In this document: positions 25,460 through 34,799 of the stretch, in pieces
Position numbering within the stretch: position 1 is the first letter of the stretch
How the letters are laid out: the number at the start of each line of letters is the position of its first letter
Source of the DNA: Fibrobacter sp. UWB16
Lineage (GTDB): Bacteria; Fibrobacterota; Fibrobacteria; Fibrobacterales; Fibrobacteraceae
Length of the DNA: 64,000 nucleotides
Assembly: GCF_900215325.1 (NCBI RefSeq)
Contig: NZ_OCMS01000001.1
Location: 1-64,000, forward strand
Direction: 5' to 3'
The notes under the pieces: generated by a model
Seen by the model: the letters and a program-made list of their open reading frames with translations, nothing else
Told to the model about the DNA's origin: nothing
The model's database searches: none
Position numbers and translations under genes: made by a program

Positions 25460-26059
25460 ATGAATAAGCAAGAACTTAAAGAAAAGTATGGCAAGAAGCG
25501 CGTTCCGCACGAATGGCGCAAGACAGACAAAATTTCTACGCTGATTACGACGTTTTTCGGCTCCGGAATGAGCCCGAAGGCCCCCGGCACCATGGGAAGT
25601 CTCGCCGCTGCAATTGTCGCCTACCCCATGGCGATTTTTTTCCAATCGCACTTAGGACAAGACGAAGTTCTCTACATCGGCGGCACGAACTTCGGTATTT
25701 TCATAAGCCTGACCTTCCTTGCTGCCGCATTATTCGTCTTTTTCTCCGCCATTCCATTTGTGAAAAAAGCCATGAAAGATACCGGCACCGAAGACCCTGG
25801 CTGGATCGTGATTGACGAAGTTTGCGGCATTTTCATGGCACTAGCATTCGTTCCGAGCGATGTCATTATACACAGCCCTTGGATTCTCGCCATCGCATTT
25901 GGATTGTTCCGCTTTTTCGACATTCTCAAGCCGCTCGGCATCCATAAAATGGAAAAACTCCCCGGAGCTTGGGGAGTTATGGCAGATGATCTGCTCGGCG
26001 GAATTTACGCAGGCATTCTGCTTTGCCTTGCCTTAACATTAATTGTTTTATTCAGCTAA
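25460..26059 (+). CDS. pgpA: Phosphatidylglycerophosphatase A
   Basis: 199 aa inner-membrane enzyme that dephosphorylates phosphatidylglycerol phosphate. Family motifs: GSGMSPKAPGTMGSLAA, EDPGWIVIDEVCG, FRFFDILKPLGI and GAWGVMADDLLGGIYAG. Four hydrophobic segments. The ATG at 25460 begins MNKQELKEKYGKK; a longer charged N-terminus than in E. coli PgpA. Monocistronic. Confidence 0.93.
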   Translation: MNKQELKEKYGKKRVPHEWRKTDKISTLITTFFGSGMSPKAPGTMGSLAAAIVAYPMAIFFQSHLGQDEVLYIGGTNFGIFISLTFLAAALFVFFSAIPFVKKAMKDTGTEDPGWIVIDEVCGIFMALAFVPSDVIIHSPWILAIAFGLFRFFDILKPLGIHKMEKLPGAWGVMADDLLGGIYAGILLCLALTLIVLFS

Positions 26060-26066
26060 AAAAAGT

Positions 26067-26131
26067 GATGCCCGCTCGGAGGCGGGCATGACATACAAAC
26101 AACGCCCGCGCAGTTCATTCTGGCGGGCATA
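26067..26131. repeat. Dispersed palindromic repeat (family B), double hairpin
   Basis: GATGCCCGCTCGGAGGCGGG followed by CATGACA, then GCCCGC...GCGGGC. It lies between convergent pgpA and the transporter gene and could terminate both. Confidence 0.75.
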
Positions 26132-26153
26132 TTAAGCGATTTACTAAACGATT

Positions 26154-27560
26154 TTATTCAAATATCTTGTTGTACAAACCCGGTGCGAACTTCTGCATGT
26201 ACCCGAGCACGAAAATCACGGAAATGATAATCGGCAAGCCCCACTTGAAGTAGAGATGCAAAATCTTTAACTTCGGGAACTTCATGCCCACACCCAAATT
26301 CGCTTCAGAGATAAACTTGAACTGCCCCCAGCCATAGCGGGAGTTGCAGAACAGCACAAAGATAAGCGAGCCCAACGGCAACAACGTATTCGAAACGAGG
26401 AAGTCCTCCAAATCCAGAACGCAGCTGCCAGGGCCAAACGGTTCAAAGCCCGAAAGCACGTTAAAGCCGAGCGCACACGGGAGCGACAAAATCGTAATTG
26501 CGACAAAGTTCCACTTCACCGCCTTCTTGCGTTCCACATTGCGCACATCCATCCAGTAAGCGACAATATTTTCAAACACCGCCACAAGCGTAGAAAGCGC
26601 TGCAAACGACATAAAGAGGAAGAATGCTGCACCGCAAACACGACCTGCCGGCATCTGCGCAAACACGTTCGGAAGCGTTGCAAAAATAAGCCCCGGACCA
26701 GCATCCGGCTTGAGTCCAAACGCAAAGCACGCCGGAATAATGATAAGTCCAGCAATCAAAGCGACACCTGTATCAAGCACGCATATATGAGCAGCTTCGG
26801 TCAAGAGCGAATGCTGTTTCTTGATGTAGCTACCGAAAATGCTCATGGAGCCAATGCCAATGCTAAGCGTAAAGAACGACTGGCCAAGAGCCGCAAACAC
26901 GACCTCGCCAATCCCCGCTTCCTTGAGCTTTGCAAAGTCCGGCAGCAAGTAGAACTTAAGGCCTTCGCCTGCACCCGGGAGCGTGAGCACGCGAACCATC
27001 AAGATGAGCATAATGATAAGGAGCGCAGACATCATCGTCTTCGTGATGCGTTCCACACCGCGCTGGAGTCCAAGCGCCACAATCGAAAGCCCCGCAAAAG
27101 TTGCAACGACCATCCAGAACGAGAGCAAGGGGCCATTTCCGAGCATTTTGCCAAACTCAGCACCGACTTCTGCAGGCGTCATCTTCATGAGGTCGCCCAT
27201 CGTCACCATGCGGTAGAAGTAATAGAGCATCCACCCCGTCACTGTCGTATAGAACATCATGAGAAGGTAGTTACCCACAATCATCGGAACTCCTGCATAA
27301 TGCCACTTTTGCCCCGGCTTTTCAAGGATGGCAAACGAACGGCCCACGCCACGCTTAGACGAGCGGCCAACCGCAAATTCCATCACAAGAATCGGGAATC
27401 CGAAAATCAACAAGAAGAAGAGGTAAATCAGCACAAAGGCGGCACCGCCATACTGCCCCGTGATAAACGGGAAACGCCAAACGTTGCCAAGACCGATGGC
27501 GCAACCGGCAGCAATCAGAATAAAACCAAGACGGGACTTAAAGTTTTCTCTTTCTGTCAT
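26154..27560 (-). CDS. Sodium-dependent transporter, NSS/SNF family
   Basis: 468 aa with about 11 transmembrane helices. The N-terminal signature RLGFILIAAGCAIGLGNVWR, then FPFITGQYGGAAFVLIY, marks the LeuT/NSS fold that cotransports amino acids or similar small molecules with Na+. Of two adjacent ATGs, the second (27560) is 6 nt from GAGG and is preferred. It begins 20 nt after the stop of the DUF2279 gene and may be the last member of the fabF operon. Substrate cannot be told. Confidence 0.9.
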   Translation of the reverse strand: MTERENFKSRLGFILIAAGCAIGLGNVWRFPFITGQYGGAAFVLIYLFFLLIFGFPILVMEFAVGRSSKRGVGRSFAILEKPGQKWHYAGVPMIVGNYLLMMFYTTVTGWMLYYFYRMVTMGDLMKMTPAEVGAEFGKMLGNGPLLSFWMVVATFAGLSIVALGLQRGVERITKTMMSALLIIMLILMVRVLTLPGAGEGLKFYLLPDFAKLKEAGIGEVVFAALGQSFFTLSIGIGSMSIFGSYIKKQHSLLTEAAHICVLDTGVALIAGLIIIPACFAFGLKPDAGPGLIFATLPNVFAQMPAGRVCGAAFFLFMSFAALSTLVAVFENIVAYWMDVRNVERKKAVKWNFVAITILSLPCALGFNVLSGFEPFGPGSCVLDLEDFLVSNTLLPLGSLIFVLFCNSRYGWGQFKFISEANLGVGMKFPKLKILHLYFKWGLPIIISVIFVLGYMQKFAPGLYNKIFE

Positions 27561-27580
27561 CATTTACCTCATGCACAAAT

Positions 27581-28564
27581 CTAGAACTTAATCGGGTAAA
27601 GCAAGTACCAGTGGAACTCCGGATACACCTGAATCGTAGGCGCCGGGAGCTTAAAGTAGTTCAGCATCTTGATGGCAAAACGCGCAAAACGGCTTTGCGG
27701 ACGGAATGCTTCAAGGTCATAATCCAAGGCGACATAAACTTCACGACGCGGATGCGGTTCCTTGGTAAAAACCTTCTCGTCAATGCTAAGACCAACGGCA
27801 ATGGCAAGCCAGCTCGGATAATACTTGCGAACCGATTCCGGCAAAAGCCTGTAGGGCTTGACCGAAAGCCAGAACGTCTGGTTCACGTAGTCATCCGTAA
27901 ACACGCCGCCCGAAGCCGCATGATTCGAATCATAATAAGCATTGGAATTAATCCAGTAGCTCCATTTGAGGTCTATATATTTAAATAGGGGCACATAGCG
28001 TTCCGCCATCGGCAAGAATCCGCCAAGCCCACCCGAAAGCACGTCAAAAATGCTAAAGCCCCACGTCGGAGCAAAGCCATCCTTGACATCAATGGCAATA
28101 TGCGTTGCCAAAGCGGATAAACCCGCAAACAAATAGGACTGGAATTCGCTAGCCCCTGCCCAGTGGTAGCCTTCGTAAAAGAACTCGCCAAGGACAACGC
28201 CTGCCGCAAAATGGCCAAACTTGTCCAAATTCAGCGCATAATCAAAGTCGTTCTCAAAATGGAAATGGGTGCGTTCATCATCCCACCAGCCCTTTTCAAA
28301 AACAAACCCATAGGCAGCGCCATAGGCAATCAAGGTTAGAGACGCGACACCGAAAAGCTTAGCCGGTTCAATTTCCGTTTTTATATCAGTAGGATCTTCA
28401 CTTCGGTAATCCCAGGTAGAATCGCGCCACGTGAGCGGATCCCCCGGAGACGACAAAGCTGCCGCCGGGAGCACCAGCGACAGCAAAAGCAAAAACGCAG
28501 AGATTTTAGCGTTTATTTTACGAGAAGCGGAAGAGCCAATTGAAAAACCATTGGCCTTACGCAT
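27581..28564 (-). CDS. DUF2279-family envelope protein
   Basis: 327 aa. N-terminal hydrophobic signal (ISAFLLLLSLVLPAAALS). Family-type motifs NLDKFGHFAAGVVLGEFFYEG and HIAIDVKDGFAPTWGFSIFD followed by VLSGGLGGFLP; these Lys/His/Asp-containing amphipathic segments are typical of DUF2279 (PF10043). The C-terminal half is beta-rich. Role unknown, envelope location likely. Its ATG overlaps the fabF stop as TAATG, so it is translated by coupling with fabF. Confidence 0.75.
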   Translation of the reverse strand: MRKANGFSIGSSASRKINAKISAFLLLLSLVLPAAALSSPGDPLTWRDSTWDYRSEDPTDIKTEIEPAKLFGVASLTLIAYGAAYGFVFEKGWWDDERTHFHFENDFDYALNLDKFGHFAAGVVLGEFFYEGYHWAGASEFQSYLFAGLSALATHIAIDVKDGFAPTWGFSIFDVLSGGLGGFLPMAERYVPLFKYIDLKWSYWINSNAYYDSNHAASGGVFTDDYVNQTFWLSVKPYRLLPESVRKYYPSWLAIAVGLSIDEKVFTKEPHPRREVYVALDYDLEAFRPQSRFARFAIKMLNYFKLPAPTIQVYPEFHWYLLYPIKF

Positions 28565-29808
28565 TAATTCCTCGCAAAGATAATAACTCCATTTTGGCCT
28601 CCGAAGCCAAAGCCATTGCTCATAGCGTAGTCAATCTTCTGGTTGACGGCACCATTTGCGCAGACATCAAGATGAATAGCCGGATCCTGGTCGAACACGT
28701 TGAGCGTACCGTGAACCTTCTGATTCATAACGGACATGATGGTCACAACGGATTCGAGAGCACCTGCAGCACCCAGGCAGTGGCCGAGCATGGACTTCGT
28801 CGAGTTGACCTTGAGGTTGTCGAGAGCCGATGCAGAGGACTGCTTGAAGAGCGTTTCGATGGCAGAGCATTCTGCAATGTCACCGAGCGGTGTGGATGTA
28901 CCGTGAGTGTTAATATAGCTAATATCCTTAGCTTCGATGCCAGCTTCCTTGATAGCGTTAGCCATTGCGAGCATCACACCCTTGCCATCCGGACGCGGAG
29001 CGGAGATGTGGTGAGCGTCAGAGCTTGCACCGACACCAGCGATACGGGCGAGAATCTTTGCACCACGAGCCTTAGCGTGAGATTCGCTTTCGAGCACGAG
29101 GACTGCAGCACCTTCACCAATCACAAAGCCATCGCGATCCTTGTCGAACGGGCGGGAAGCCTGTTCCGGAGCATCATTGCGCTTGCTGACGGCCTTCATG
29201 CTGGTAAAGCCAGCGAGGCTGAGCGGGTTCACCGTTTCGTCGGCACCACCAGCGAGCATCACATCGCAGCGGCCGAGACGAATCATGTCATAGGCATTGG
29301 CGATGGAGTGGTTGGAAGTTGCGCAAGCGGAAGTGACCGTGTAAGACGGACCCATCCAGCCAGTCTTGTTGCAAACTTCACCAGCCGGCATATTCACGAT
29401 AGCCATCGGAATATAGAACGGGGAAACACGGGACGGGCCACGAGTGCTAAGAGCCACAGCGGCGTCATAGCAATACTGCAAACCACCGATACTGCTACCA
29501 ATGATAGCACCGCAGCGTTCCGGATTTTCATTTTCCGGAGCAATGCCAGCCTGGCGCAAAGCCTGGAAGGCAGAGTAAACAGCATACTGGATGCAACGGG
29601 AGAACCTGGACTGGTCTCTGGTGCTGTAGATTTCCGAAGCGTCGAACTCACGGATTTCGCTAGCCATGCGAGAGGTGTAAGCCGAAGCGTCGAAACGCTG
29701 AATGGGAGCAATGCCAGACTTGCCCTGGAGCAAGTTCTGCCACAATAATTCGGGGGAGTTTCCGAGAGAGGAAACGCAGCCCATACCTGTAATAACAACA
29801 TTTTCCAT
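28564..29808 (-). CDS. fabF: 3-oxoacyl-[acyl-carrier-protein] synthase II
   Basis: 414 aa condensing enzyme of fatty-acid elongation. Cys-His-His triad: SACATSNHS, NTHGTSTPLGD and STKSMLGHCLGAAGALE. The ATG at 29808 (MENVVITGMGCVSSLG) matches the family start; the frame to 29880 is AT-rich untranslated sequence. No Shine-Dalgarno; the -10-like TATATTTG ends 7 nt before the ATG, suggesting leaderless translation. Heads an operon with the DUF2279 gene. Confidence 0.93.
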   Translation of the reverse strand: MENVVITGMGCVSSLGNSPELLWQNLLQGKSGIAPIQRFDASAYTSRMASEIREFDASEIYSTRDQSRFSRCIQYAVYSAFQALRQAGIAPENENPERCGAIIGSSIGGLQYCYDAAVALSTRGPSRVSPFYIPMAIVNMPAGEVCNKTGWMGPSYTVTSACATSNHSIANAYDMIRLGRCDVMLAGGADETVNPLSLAGFTSMKAVSKRNDAPEQASRPFDKDRDGFVIGEGAAVLVLESESHAKARGAKILARIAGVGASSDAHHISAPRPDGKGVMLAMANAIKEAGIEAKDISYINTHGTSTPLGDIAECSAIETLFKQSSASALDNLKVNSTKSMLGHCLGAAGALESVVTIMSVMNQKVHGTLNVFDQDPAIHLDVCANGAVNQKIDYAMSNGFGFGGQNGVIIFARN

Positions 29809-29815
29809 AATGCGC

Positions 29816-29823
29816 CAAATATA
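29816..29823 (-). promoter_or_regulatory. Candidate -10 of fabF (TATATTTG)
   Basis: Exact TAnnTTTG match, 7 nt before the fabF ATG. Confidence 0.5.
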
Positions 29824-30011
29824 ATAAAAAAAACGGTAACATTTTCGTAAGCGACGCAAGAAAAAGACAATTTGTAACAAAAAATTACATTTTCAAGAAT
29901 ATTTTTATAACTTTGCAAGAATTTATCCATATATATAGCATTTTCCTTCATTTCTATTACGCAATACTTACAAACCATTATTAGTCATTAGTCAGTAGAT
30001 ATAGTCCCCTG

Positions 30012-30145
30012 TGTCATCCCGAGCGCAACGTAAGTGGAGTCGAGGGATCCAGTAAAATTTTCATGTCAAGAAAGGAGATTCCCGCTCAGTGGCGGGAATG
30101 ACAAGTCAAGTGGCGGGAATGACAAGTCAAGAGGCGTGAATGACA
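30012..30145. repeat. Composite dispersed repeat with tandem arms
   Basis: A family A arm (GTCATCCCGAGCGCAACGTA...GGATCCAGTAAAA) followed by family B GGAGATTCCCGCTCAGTGGC then GGGAATGACA, and two further tandem ~20-nt copies of GTGGCGGGAATGACAAGTCA, the last decayed. The rest of the 384-nt fabF-orn gap (29809-30192) is AT-rich with no gene seen. Confidence 0.75.
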
Positions 30146-30192
30146 AAAACAAGGCGGGAACACGATTCAAAAAAATGCTATTATTCGCGCGT

Positions 30193-30732
30193 ATGCCAAA
30201 GAGTTCTCGAAATTTAGTTTGGATGGACCTGGAAATGTCCGGTCTCTATCCTGAAAAAGATGTCATTCTCGAAATTGCGACCATTGTTACTGACGCCAAC
30301 TTGAACATCCTCGCCGAAGGCCCTGTTATCGCTATCCACCAGCCCGAAAACGTTTTCGAAAGCATGGACGAATGGAACACACGGCACCACAACCAGAGCG
30401 GCCTCGTGGACCGTTGCCGCCGTTCGCAGTATTCCCTCAAGGACGCCGAACAAGAAACGCTCAAGTTCATCAAGCCGTTTACCGAAAAAGGCAAGAACCT
30501 CCTCTGCGGAAATTCCATCACGCAAGATAGGCGTTTTTTGTACAAGTACATGCCCGAAATTTCGGAATGGCTCTGCTACCGCAATATTGACGTGAGCTCC
30601 ATCAAGGAACTCAGTTACCGCTGGTACCCGAACCTCGAAGATTTTCAGAAAGAAAAACGCCACGAAGCTTTAAACGACATCCGCGAAAGCATCGCCGAAC
30701 TCGCCTATTACCGAAAGACCATCTTCAAGTAA
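30193..30732 (+). CDS. orn: Oligoribonuclease
   Basis: 179 aa DEDDh 3'-5' exonuclease that degrades 2-5-mer RNAs and pGpG. Catalytic residues: WMDLEMSGL (Asp, Glu), NSITQDRRF (Asp), RHEALNDIRES (His, Asp). The ATG at 30193 gives the E. coli-like length (181 aa); the in-frame extension to 30034 translates dispersed repeats. A second ATG at 30175 is possible. No Shine-Dalgarno; TATTATTC lies 7 nt upstream. Followed after 4 nt by the PBP gene. Confidence 0.93.
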   Translation: MPKSSRNLVWMDLEMSGLYPEKDVILEIATIVTDANLNILAEGPVIAIHQPENVFESMDEWNTRHHNQSGLVDRCRRSQYSLKDAEQETLKFIKPFTEKGKNLLCGNSITQDRRFLYKYMPEISEWLCYRNIDVSSIKELSYRWYPNLEDFQKEKRHEALNDIRESIAELAYYRKTIFK

Positions 30733-30736
30733 TTCT

Positions 30737-32071
30737 ATGGAAAGACTCCCCTACGCCCAGAGAATGCGCAACCGCTGCATTGCGATTACTGTTCTTGTCA
30801 CGATTATTATTGCCATTGTTCACTGTTCCACCAAAGACGATCCTGTTCCACCCGCAGAACCTGCCGAGCCGCAAGTTGCAACAGCCGTAGACACACTCGC
30901 CCAAGCCATAGCCCCAAGCGATACAAATCAAAATCCGAACGGACTTGTCGCCCTGAAAGGCATCGAAGACGAAGACTTTGAAAGCTCGGGCAACACAGCC
31001 AACGGAAATGTGGCAAGCGCAACAAACGCTACTGCCGAAAGCACAGACAGCGTCCGCGACACGCTCCATATCAAAGCACAAAAAGATCCGCTCCTCGCCG
31101 ACAAAATCGACATTCTTTTACGCCGTTACCACCCGGACTTGGGCGTTATCCTCGTCGTGGATACCAAGACAAACGAAATCATCGCCTGGGGAGAACGCCG
31201 AGACGGTCAGGTTCAGAACAAGCCCGACTACATTGGCCGCGCCACCTTCCCCGCAGCATCGCTTGCAAAGCTTGTGACGATTGCCGCCGCCATGGAAAGC
31301 AACCGCTACTCGCTCAACACACCCATTCCGATGATCGGACGCCACCACACGCTTTACCTGAACCAGCTCCGCGTCCCCGAAAAGTATAACGGCCCCACGA
31401 TGGAACTCTCCGAAGCGTTCGCCCGCTCCGCCAATCCGCCAATGGCCATCGTCGGTAAAAACGTCGGAGGAAAGCGCCTCAACGCCGCCGCCGCAAAACT
31501 CGGCTACAACAAGAACTTCCCTGGCAACGCCCCGAATGCCTCGCGCTACACCGCCCCGGACACGGGTTACGGCCTTGCCGAAGTCGCCTGCGGCTTTACA
31601 ACCTCGACGACACTTACGCCGCTCCTCGCCGCAGCGCAAGTCCGTGCAATCCTCACCAAGAAACCCCTTGAAATTCCATGGGCTCGCGACATGGCTCCAT
31701 TCGCCCCGCAAAAGCCACTCGCCCTCAACCTTGGCAAATTCACCGAAAACACATACTACGGTCTCCGCGAATCCATGCTCCGTTCCGTGACACAGGGGAC
31801 AGCCCGCAAGCACATGTCCACAAAGAACATGGCCCGCAAGAATTTCGAAGCGCTCCGCCTCGGCGGCAAGACAGGCTCTCTCGATGGAAACGACCCCGCC
31901 GGACGCTACGACTGGTTCATGGGATTTGCAGAAGCGAAAAACGATCCGAACAAGTCCATTGTCGTCATCGTGATGCAGATGCACAAGGAAATGCGTTCAC
32001 AACCGGCAACGCAGGTAGCCGCAACCGTCATCAATTACTGGGCACACCAAAACCTGGACCTGAAAAAATAA
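30737..32071 (+). CDS. Penicillin-binding protein transpeptidase domain protein
   Basis: 444 aa. Single N-terminal transmembrane anchor (CIAITVLVTIIIAIVHC), a Pro/Ala/Thr-rich periplasmic spacer (residues 35-110), then a transpeptidase domain with SxxK as SLAK (Ser175), SAN and GGKTGS. It lacks the dimerisation domain of FtsI/PBP2 and any glycosyltransferase domain, so it is a small class B-like or FtsI-related enzyme cross-linking or modifying peptidoglycan. Cotranscribed with orn and probably lgt. Confidence 0.82.
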   Translation: MERLPYAQRMRNRCIAITVLVTIIIAIVHCSTKDDPVPPAEPAEPQVATAVDTLAQAIAPSDTNQNPNGLVALKGIEDEDFESSGNTANGNVASATNATAESTDSVRDTLHIKAQKDPLLADKIDILLRRYHPDLGVILVVDTKTNEIIAWGERRDGQVQNKPDYIGRATFPAASLAKLVTIAAAMESNRYSLNTPIPMIGRHHTLYLNQLRVPEKYNGPTMELSEAFARSANPPMAIVGKNVGGKRLNAAAAKLGYNKNFPGNAPNASRYTAPDTGYGLAEVACGFTTSTTLTPLLAAAQVRAILTKKPLEIPWARDMAPFAPQKPLALNLGKFTENTYYGLRESMLRSVTQGTARKHMSTKNMARKNFEALRLGGKTGSLDGNDPAGRYDWFMGFAEAKNDPNKSIVVIVMQMHKEMRSQPATQVAATVINYWAHQNLDLKK

Positions 32072-32104
32072 TTTAGATTTAAACACAAAAGAAGAAGGCT
32101 TATC

Positions 32105-32971
32105 ATGGAATTATCTTGGTGGAACTTAATACCGACTTATTTTGATGGAACGGCATTCCAGCTCGGGAATTTCCCGGTGCGCTGGTACGGCATCATGTAC
32201 ATTTTTGCGTTCGTGACTGCCTACATCACCATGTGGAAAATCAGCCAAAAAGAAAAGCTCGGCTACACCAAGGAACAACTCGACAACATCTTCACGTGGA
32301 TTATCGCGGGCATTTTGCTAGGCGCACGCCTCGGTTATGTGTTCTTCTACAAAGCAAGCTACTATCTTGCAAACCCGACTGAAATTTTATTCCCAATGAT
32401 CCATGACGACCTCGGTTACCATTTTGTCGGGATTTCCGGAATGTCATACCATGGCGGCCTTATTCTTGGCATCATCTTCTTCTGTATCGGCGCAAAACGC
32501 AACAAGCTCGACGTCTGGAAAACATTGAACCTCGCCATGCTCGCCGCCCCGCTCGCCTACACCTGGGGCCGCTGGGGCAACTTCATCAACGGTGAACTTT
32601 TTGGCGAAGCAACGACTAGCGCTATCGGCATGTGGTTCCCGCTCGCTCACGACAGCACGCTAGCAAACCCGATACTCCACCACCCGAGCCAGCTTTACGA
32701 AATGGTCTTCGAAGGCATCGTGCTCTTTATCGTCTTGTACAACCTGCGCAAGATCCCAAAGCTCCACGACAAGATTCCTTGCCTCTATTTGATGGGTTAC
32801 GGACTGTTCCGCTTCTTCATTGAATTTTTCCGCAAGCCGGATGCACACCTCGGACGCGTGGACCTCTTTGGCATGAGCCGTGGACAGACTCTCTGCTCCG
32901 TGATGATCCTCGCAGGCCTTGTGTGGATGATTTATCTGTTCTATAAAGAAAAGAAAGCTAATAACCCTTAA
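32105..32971 (+). CDS. lgt: Prolipoprotein diacylglyceryl transferase
   Basis: 288 aa inner-membrane enzyme that transfers diacylglycerol to lipobox Cys. Conserved RWYGIMY, GISGMSYHGGLILG and the signature GRWGNFINGELFGEAT (Arg, Asn, Glu) plus HHPSQLYE and RFFIEFFRKPD. Seven helices. GAAGAAGGCTTATC precedes the ATG. Its last 14 nt overlap the 3' end of the convergent gene. It fits a genome with many lipoproteins. Confidence 0.95.
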   Translation: MELSWWNLIPTYFDGTAFQLGNFPVRWYGIMYIFAFVTAYITMWKISQKEKLGYTKEQLDNIFTWIIAGILLGARLGYVFFYKASYYLANPTEILFPMIHDDLGYHFVGISGMSYHGGLILGIIFFCIGAKRNKLDVWKTLNLAMLAAPLAYTWGRWGNFINGELFGEATTSAIGMWFPLAHDSTLANPILHHPSQLYEMVFEGIVLFIVLYNLRKIPKLHDKIPCLYLMGYGLFRFFIEFFRKPDAHLGRVDLFGMSRGQTLCSVMILAGLVWMIYLFYKEKKANNP

Positions 32972-34649
32972 ACAGGTTTTCCCAGAGGCTACGTTCTTCT
33001 TCGAACTTCTGGGCAAACAGCTTGCTCACTTTCTTGTAGACCGCCTTGACGTGTTTAGCGAGCTCGTCGGTCACATAGTTTTCAGCACCGCCATCGTCGG
33101 CACCAGCCTCATTCATGAGCTTCATCCACTGGCTTTCCTGATTCTTGCTGCCTAACGTAGACGAAAGCGACGTATCCTCGTAGCACTTACTGTCCATGTA
33201 AGACTTCCAGACAGACTGCGGGATTTTTTCAAGGAACTTCTTGATAAACGGTTCCGCATTCGTAGAATAGCCATAAGAATTACCGATCAAGCAAATCAAA
33301 GGCACATTGATAACGCGCCCGACATTGACACGGCTCCACGCTTCGTCCGTCATGTCGAGAGTCGCATTGTACAGGTCTTCAGCAGGCTTCGGTTCGTTAT
33401 AGAAGTTGTCAATTCCCAAATGCGCATCACGCAAATGATTGAGGAAATCCGACAACGGCGAAGAATCATCTACAGCTGTAGTTTCAGCAACCCCGGCATT
33501 GACGGCAGACGCAAGCGAAGCAGTCTTGCCATCTACGACCTCACCCGATTTCTTGGCATTGGCCTGAATTTCCAGATTTTCACATTGATCCATGACCGTG
33601 GAATCAAACGACGAAGAAACACGGAACTTGTGATAGAACCTGATGTTTCCTTCTTGCGACTGGAAATAAAGAGCCTTGTACTTGTCATTGTCTTTGAACA
33701 AATTTGCAAGAGCCCTGTAAGCGCGGTGTCTTGCTCCCCCAGACGTAAATTTACCACGATGGATAGAAACAAAGCAGTGAAATGCGCGCACGCAACCGTT
33801 CGTATCGATGACCGTAATACCGTCGTAGTTCAGCATCGAGATGAACATCTTTCGGATAAAGTTCTGTTCATACAGGTCGCGGAAAGTCTGCGTTTCAAGC
33901 ATGGAATCCGGCTTGATTTGCATTTCCTTGTAATCGTCAAAAACAATCTTGCCGCTGTCGAAATTTTCGTCTTCATTGCCGTTCCACGACGGATCGACAA
34001 ACAGGCAGATTGTGCCATGGACTTCCCTCTTGATCTGCGAGAAAAGCCCCGCCCAAAAGCCCTTGGGGTACGATTCCAGGTTATTGTCTTCTAAATTGTC
34101 AGAGAACTCATTTTCATCCAGGTCAAAACGGATAAGCAAGTGATCGTTGACCCCGGACGAGGTATGGGAATTTATACAAATCTTGGAACGGTTGACGCAT
34201 TCAATCAGCAAAAAGCCTTTTTCGAGAAGAGCGCGTTCGGTTTCACCCGCATTGCCGATATCCGACTGGAACACCCCCACCTGGATCGCGGACTCCGCCT
34301 TTTCTCGGGTCTGGGTCTGCTGAATAATCAGGTCACAGCCGCTCTTGCAGAAATGAATGACGTCTTTCAAGCAGGCCTTGACGCGCTCCTTGAAAAGGCT
34401 CTCTAAAGCATCTCCCGAAAATTCATAAATGCGGCGGTTCCAACCCATGGGCGGGTTTCCGTTACCCATGATGATTCTGAACGTAAAATGGTCGTTTTCT
34501 TCCTGATAGTGCGGTACGCTCGGCAAAATTTCGATAATAGCATCAATAACCGCTTCCTTCATATCAGGAAGCTTGCGCAAAAAGAACTCCTTGATTCTCT
34601 TTCTGTCGAGTCCAACGACGTTCGAAGAATTGTCAATTTCTCCACTCAT
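32958..34649 (-). CDS. Putative DisA_N (diadenylate cyclase-like) domain protein
   Basis: 563 aa soluble protein. Residues about 255-345 look like a DisA_N/DAC domain: MLNYDGITVIDTNGCVRAF carries DG at 276-277, and SGGARHRAYRAL (303-314) carries the RHR nucleotide motif, followed by a strand pattern YFQSQEGNIRFY. In canonical c-di-AMP synthases the first motif is DGA; here it is DGI. Residues 1-250 are an unrecognised possible sensor region rich in helices and strands (CINSHTSSGVNDHLLIRFDL). The C-terminal 200 residues are alpha-helical, unknown. It is monocistronic, convergent with lgt. It may make a cyclic dinucleotide in response to a stimulus, or be a related non-catalytic protein. Confidence 0.5.
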   Translation of the reverse strand: MSGEIDNSSNVVGLDRKRIKEFFLRKLPDMKEAVIDAIIEILPSVPHYQEENDHFTFRIIMGNGNPPMGWNRRIYEFSGDALESLFKERVKACLKDVIHFCKSGCDLIIQQTQTREKAESAIQVGVFQSDIGNAGETERALLEKGFLLIECVNRSKICINSHTSSGVNDHLLIRFDLDENEFSDNLEDNNLESYPKGFWAGLFSQIKREVHGTICLFVDPSWNGNEDENFDSGKIVFDDYKEMQIKPDSMLETQTFRDLYEQNFIRKMFISMLNYDGITVIDTNGCVRAFHCFVSIHRGKFTSGGARHRAYRALANLFKDNDKYKALYFQSQEGNIRFYHKFRVSSSFDSTVMDQCENLEIQANAKKSGEVVDGKTASLASAVNAGVAETTAVDDSSPLSDFLNHLRDAHLGIDNFYNEPKPAEDLYNATLDMTDEAWSRVNVGRVINVPLICLIGNSYGYSTNAEPFIKKFLEKIPQSVWKSYMDSKCYEDTSLSSTLGSKNQESQWMKLMNEAGADDGGAENYVTDELAKHVKAVYKKVSKLFAQKFEEERSLWENLFKGY

Positions 34650-34799
34650 ACAAACCCATTAAGTTTCTTATTAATAATATACATTGCTATATCATTTTTT
34701 GGACGGGAACATCCTATTTTTTTGTTCCAATTTGCGCTATTTTTGCCTAAAACGGCAAAAAAGACTATCTTTTGAATTGCTTTTAGCAGGAGTTTTAAT

